Notes under the pieces: generated by a model
Told to the model about the DNA's origin: nothing
The model's database searches: none
What the model saw: only the letters and a program-made list of their open reading frames with translations
Shown here: piece by piece, positions 58,421-64,000 of the stretch
Position numbering within the stretch: the first letter of the stretch is position 1
How the letters are laid out: every line of letters starts with the position of its first letter
Assembly (NCBI GenBank): GCA_021613375.1
Contig: CM038711.1
Coordinates: 16,485,076 to 16,549,075, forward strand
From: Megaleporinus macrocephalus
Lineage: Eukaryota > Chordata > Actinopteri > Characiformes > Anostomidae
Direction: 5' to 3'
DNA: 64,000 nt
Program-made: the position numbers and the translations under genes

Positions 58421-59431
58421 GGTCAACATGAATAATAGGACTTTTGAAAAATCACCTCTACTGCTCCCTGTGGTGAGCAAAAATGTTTATCACCTGATAC
58501 GTTTTGTTCTGTGTACGTTTTTCTCCTAATATCACTGGATCCTTCACATTTACAAGGTCTTTAAAGAGTGGTTATACTAATATTGCTAAATTTAAGCAAA
58601 CACTGCTGCAAATCAAATTGACGTCACTGAGCTTCATAACAGTAAAACATTCTGGCAAGTGCTAGTATAACTGATGAAAATGTCTTAGCACTGCCAATTA
58701 AGCGTTAAGGACATTTTTTTCAGCATTTAAAAATGTTTTGCTTGTCTAAATATGCAAATCAGGTAGGCATTAACGTTGTAAAGCTGGTCAAAGCAAGTTA
58801 TGAACAGAAGGGACTGGTTTGTGGTGTTGCAGTAAGGATTAGAAGAACAGATTGTTTAATTTGAGCTTTAATTGAATTTATCTAATAATAAACAGAAGTA
58901 CAGATAATTTTGTATTTTGTTTATTTATTTGCAATTTACTGTAATTCCACAAATGTTGTTCTACATCACTATACATCATGTTATAGGTAATCAGGTTATA
59001 GGTAATATTTAGGGGATAGGGTGGGCTTTGATTCATATTAGCAAATGTGTCCCCCCAATGTTAAACCCGCTCTTACACCCTTGCTTGTAATCCTGGGAGG
59101 GAATTTGGACTATAAATGTAACTTGCCCTAGAGGTTTAATGAACAGAGCTATCTACGAATGTTCCCAGTGCTAAGACCTTTCCATCAGTTATACTAGCAC
59201 TTGCCAGAATGTTTTACTGTTATGTAGCTCAGTAACTTCAATTTGATTTGCAGCAGCGTTTGCTTACATTTAGCAATATTAGTATAACCACTCCTTAAAG
59301 ACCTTGTAAATGTGAAGGATATAGTGATATTTAGGAGAAAAACATACGTAGAACAAAACATATCAGGTGATTGACATTTTGTTCACCACAGGGAGCAGTA
59401 GATGTAATTTTTCAAAAGTCCTATCTTGACC
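58421..59431. mobile_element. 1-kb element with long terminal inverted repeats
   Basis: The arms 58421-58693 and 59166-59431 are imperfect reverse complements (for example ACTGCTCCCTGTGGTGAGC against GTTCACCACAGGGAGCAGT). The centre of about 470 bases has no coding frame. It looks like a foldback or MITE-type element; the superfamily is not clear. Confidence 0.8.
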
Positions 59432-59668
59432 GCTACAGGGATCCGGTCAGAGAGCAAGTCATCAGATGAGGTTTACCTTGTTTACTGAGGAAGGAACAGC
59501 AATTACTCAGTGCAGCCATAGGAGTATTCACATGCATACAAGCACATACTCAGTGGTAACACTACATGCACGTATGCAGTGGGTGTAGCAGTTTCTGCAG
59601 ACAAACACAGAAAAAAGTGTACATGCACATTAGTGCATTGCCTCCATCATAGCAACGTGCACTGGCAC

Positions 59669-61001
59669 CAGTGTTAATTACGTTGACAAACTATTTTCGT
59701 CATATTTTTCATCAACTAACCTTTTTTTCATGACGAAAACGAGTCGATAACTAAATAAAATCTACAAAAAGGATACAAACTATGACGAAATTGATTGACA
59801 CTTTAGTCAACGAATAAAAACAAGACAAACATGTTTGGCAGGGATGACATCCAACCAGAACTGATTTAGTTTTGTGAAAGGCAGGGACAAGTTATGAAAC
59901 AGCCAATCATAACTTCTTCGGCGTATATGGAGAGGCGGGACAAGCCGAGTAGCCGTCAATCAAACGCACACTTACACAAATTTGGTCTAAACTCGGGAAG
60001 ACCATACGAGCCTGTGACCTGTCGCTACTCATGATGGAACTAACAGTGTCAGCAGAGAGAAAGAGAGTTTAGCGTTTGTGTTTAGAGAAAATCACCACAC
60101 CGCGCTGGACATCAGCCCTCCAGCACCACCGTTAGCTAGCTTTACCGCTGCTAACGCTAGCTTAGCCTTGCTTAATCCTTGTCCTGAAAGCACACTGCCC
60201 TGTACAGTTTAGAGCGTGCCCTGCTGTAAACGCTGTATTAACTCAGTAAGGTGGTTAATGGTCAGATTAGTTGATCAGGTATGTGGGAAGCAGGTGAAGC
60301 ACTGTATTAACTCAGTAAGGTGGTGTTAAGAAAGTGCGCACTAAAAAGTGCACGAAACAGATTAGCTAGTTTTATTTACAATTAATTAGTGCACGTAATG
60401 TGCAGTGTGTGTCTCTAATAAACACTGTGATCTAGACATGTGGCAGTTATTCATTCATTGATTTACTGTTATGCTAAAATTTAATTAAACTGCACAATTA
60501 AAAATATTTTCATAGCAATAAGTGATAAATGCAATTAATGTAGATTAGTTAACCACAGAGCATGTAATTTAATTAGATTGACAGCACTAGTAACAATTAT
60601 TAAATAAATAAGAGAGAAAAAGTTGATACAAGGATAAAATAACTTGCAAATTCACTTTGCAGTTACAGAAGAGCTCAGATGTTGTTTGTTTAATCTGTTT
60701 GTGTGTGTATTGGTCTTTCAAACATGAATAATATTCCATAACTGGTTACTAAATGTTTCATTTCGTGTAAGTATATATAATGACTTAAATAATTGAAGGG
60801 AACTGAAAAAAGCATTACATTTTACACCCTTTATATTTTAGTCGACTGAATCGACTGTAGATTTAGTCGACTAAATTCTTATGATAATTAGTCGACTAAA
60901 ACTAGACTAAAACTAAAAACAATTCAGATGACTAAATTATGACTAAAACTAAATGACATTTTAGTCAAAAGACTAAAAATTTGCTGTCAAAATGAACACT
61001 G
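59669..61001. mobile_element. Non-autonomous hAT element with 8-bp target duplication
   Basis: ACTGGCAC flanks both sides (59661-59668 and 61002-61009). The left end is CAGTGTTAATTACGTTGAC; the reverse complement of the right end is CAGTGTTCATTTTGACAGC. Subterminal arrays of TAGTCGACTAAA-type repeats lie at 60838-60975. No transposase. Confidence 0.88.
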
Positions 61002-61009
61002 ACTGGCAC

Positions 61010-64000
61010 TGATAAATCACATACACACATAGGCAGTGTGAAGCTAGCCGAACAGTATTGCACTCGGTATGTTTGCTCTACTTTACGTCGTATAATATAC
61101 TTCGTGTATATTCCAACATAAAAAAACACATAGAGCACACACAGGAACTTAAGTACTCTGCTTAGTCAAATGAACCTCCCGAAAACTTGTATTGTAAATA
61201 AGCAGTTTATATGAGGAGCTCAAACTTAACGTCCCTGACTGCTTACCGTTGAGTGATGCAGCAGCAACAAACGCGCACGATAGAATAAAAGTCCCCCTCT
61301 ATCTCCGTAAATATACGTGACATCAGCGCAAGCACTACACATTAAAGGTAACGACCGTTTTCATTTCCTCTCGGTTTCTTTTGGACACACAAATGCAGCG
61401 TTCCATTCACAAATGTGGTGAACACGCTGCCGCTTGGGGAGCGCTGCTGTTTGTTTTTTTCAGAATTGTGTAAGAGAAGAAGAAGCAGCGCAGATTGAAC
61501 GTCACTATAATGAACCAGCAAGTTGGATTTGTAATAAACTAAATTGGCTTGGTTAGTCGCCATTTGCGTTCTTATTTCTGTACTATCTGTCATATGGTGC
61601 GTATTTGATTGCTGTACCATGGAGGAAGGTTTCTGTTGCATCATTTAAATTTTTATGGGTGCAATATTATCTAAGGTTGACCAGAATGTATCTTCTAAGC
61701 AGCCTGTTAATCGAGGCCTTGAAGGTCATGTTCTTGATTTTTCCAGATAATCATACAATCAAGCTGTGGACTGTCCCAAAGATATCCTGCATATGTTCTG
61801 CATAAATAAAGAAGTGGACCAACACAATGCAAACACCATATCTGCTCTACACTCTGAAGTGGGTAATGTTGATGCACATGACTAAAATATCCACAAAATG
61901 GTTGGATGGAAAGTCAAAAGGCACCTTTTGAAGCATGTTAAGGTTGCTGAGGGTGCTCGTGTAGAAACATAGATGTAAAAGATGGATTAAGAGTAACCAC
62001 ATCATGGGGCAAAACCACAAACCTGCATAAAAAGTTTAAAAAGGCACAACAAGCAGCTATATGACAGGTGTATGACCAAAGAGTCAAGTGAAAGTAGTGA
62101 TGTTCTCCTTTTCTCACTTGCTTGTTGTGCTCAGTGTTGTTTTTATTATTATTAATGTTATTATTATGACTATTATTATTACAGTGTTGCAAAGCTTAGG
62201 CATGTACTGTTATCTCCTGACCTATTATTATTATTCCAGGACAAAAAACGTAAGAAAAACTACGTTAGACCAATGTTAGAACATATTTAATTTTTCATGT
62301 TTCATTTCTTTACAAAATATTTTTCAGTAACTACATAAATGTAATAGATCAGTGCCATATTTGAAAATGCATTGAAACATTAAATCTAAATTATATATTC
62401 ATTTGCCCAGGCTACCGTAGATTAAAATGCAGCTACTTGCAGGGGAGCCATAACAGAAGTGACAAGCAAAATATTTCTTAAGCAAAAAAGCCACCTTCAA
62501 ATCTGCTTCAGTCTCCTTTGGAATGCTGTTATTACAAGGCCTTGAACTGTGTGTGGACAGGTATTTGATCTTTTATTTTAAATACGATAATCCTTATTAA
62601 AGGATAAATGAGTTTGAGCTGTTTATTTTGTACTATTTTGTTGAATCTTTTCAATCTTTTTTTTTTATTTTTTTCAAATCTGATAATTGCAGAAGTTGGA
62701 GTTCGTGTTCATGAGACAACTCTAGCATGATAATCATCCTGGAATGTAAGAGCAATATAAGATTGAGTTGACACCAGAGAGTGAACTTGGTCATCTAAAA
62801 TGATCTCACAAAAAATCTAATACAGCAAAAGCTAGACTAACTGACTAACTAGACTAACAAAAACCCAAATACTTCTGAATCCACCATATTGGCAAGAAAT
62901 TGAGCGTTGAAGGCATCCTTTGGTCTCTTCCAAATATTAACACATGTAAGAAAATGTGAAGGATAAATAATTAGACTCTTGCTATGTCTTTCCACTACAA
63001 AGTTTCTTTGTACTTTGGCCTTTAACACCTCACGTTTTTGCTCAGGCTGTCACAACAGTAATGATTCAGTTGTATGGTAATGCTTGCTGTTTATTCTCTT
63101 TTTAAGCATACACTTTTTTACACATTAAAATGGCAGTTTTCTGAAGTAACTGACACATGCTGCCTGTTGACTCATCACTGTGGTTGCTTTTGTAAATGAT
63201 TATCTTCTTCTGACATTTTCCCCATTACCAAACACTGACTTTGTAGGATTAGAATACTTTTTTTTAAAACCCATGTTATGAGGTTTGTATAATTTATAAT
63301 GTCCAAATCATACTTGATACATTTCTAGCACACATAATAAGAGGTACTATTATATGAATACACTGAACAAAAATACAAACATTTAGTTTTGTTCCTATTT
63401 TGCAGGAGTTTGATTTTCAAAATCCAGAATTTACTCTTGGAAATGTGTCAAATGCTACAGGCAAATGGCAGTCACAAAAAAGTGTTGCATTTATATTTGT
63501 GCAAAAATTAAGAATGTTGATTCTGATAAGCCCTGTGATAAGTCCTGTATATTGAAGTAACTTCCATTTCCCTGCTTTATTGACATCAGGGTGATTAGTG
63601 CATACATGTAATTGATGCGTTTATAGAATTACATGCTTTATTTTTCAAAATGTCTGGACATATAAATGAAAAGGGAGAATGGTCCTCTTTGCAACCCTAT
63701 AAGATCCTTTAAGTTATTGATGTTTCAAAATATGCTTCAGTTTTTGGGTAAAAAATGCCTCTTTTATGTCATTTAGTTGAATAACTGATGTTAAAGAGCC
63801 ATTTTATAATGCCTTGACAAATGCCATTTTAAAAGTCTTTTTTTTGTCCTCCTTTGAGTCTGTAATGTTTAAATGTTCATGTTCTTCATGGTCTGTGCTT
63901 AGTGAAGGTCTCTTTTCTTGCTCATCCTGTTTGTGCATCTTCTCAAAAGTCTGTTTGGGGCTGTCTGGCTTTCCTGATTCAACAGTGGTCTCAGATTGTG
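61010..64000. other. Intergenic DNA to the window end
   Basis: Only short unconvincing frames and ATT-type simple repeats (about 62139-62180). A weak Tc1-like start (ACTGAACAAAAATACAAAC) lies at 63362. No gene supported. Confidence 0.5.

Noticed and set aside
63362..63560. Tc1-like end (ACTGAACAAAAATACAAAC) as a complete transposon
   Set aside because: Only one weak end is visible, with no transposase and no matching end within the window.

Overview
The window is vertebrate nuclear DNA, almost certainly from a teleost fish. It carries two split protein-coding genes with GT-AG introns. Around them are long introns and intergenic DNA packed with elements typical of fish genomes: Tc1-like and hAT transposons, CR1/L2-like and L1-like LINEs, DIRS-type tyrosine-recombinase retroelements, LTR remnants and microsatellites. 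I cannot name the species.

Region 1, about 2.9-39.4 kb, + strand: the 3' three quarters of a class II phosphoinositide 3-kinase gene. Twenty-eight coding exons were read by hand with consistent phases. They run from the Ras-binding region through the PI3K-type C2, helical (PIK), catalytic, PX and C-terminal C2 domains to a stop at 39377-39379. The protein looks like PIK3C2A rather than PIK3C2B. The 5' exons lie left of the window. One short exon expected between 4290 and 9009 was not found. A 3' UTR follows to about 40.87 kb.

Region 2, 42.97-45.98 kb, + strand: a complete ppp1r15 gene (ppp1r15b-like; PP1 regulatory subunit that reverses eIF2-alpha phosphorylation) with three coding exons, a compact promoter and two upstream ORFs. 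The two genes are in the same orientation but appear to have separate promoters. In human the PPP1R15B neighbour is PIK3C2B, not PIK3C2A, so the pairing here bears on how these paralogous regions arose.

Region 3, 46-64 kb: no confident gene. It holds LINE and DIRS fragments, a possible G-quadruplex, a lone exon-like segment at 57261-57353, a tandem repeat, a 1-kb inverted-repeat element and a non-autonomous hAT element with a perfect target duplication.

Sequence-level highlights are a perfect 94-bp palindrome around a microsatellite (41-360), a perfect 87-bp inverted repeat with a 24-bp direct duplication (22363-22591), nested transposons (9.3-11.7 kb and 28.0-30.4 kb), three hAT insertions with exact 8-bp target duplications, and a nearly intact LINE broken by one frameshift. 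Everything is read by eye. Family names rest on recognised motifs, not on database searches.
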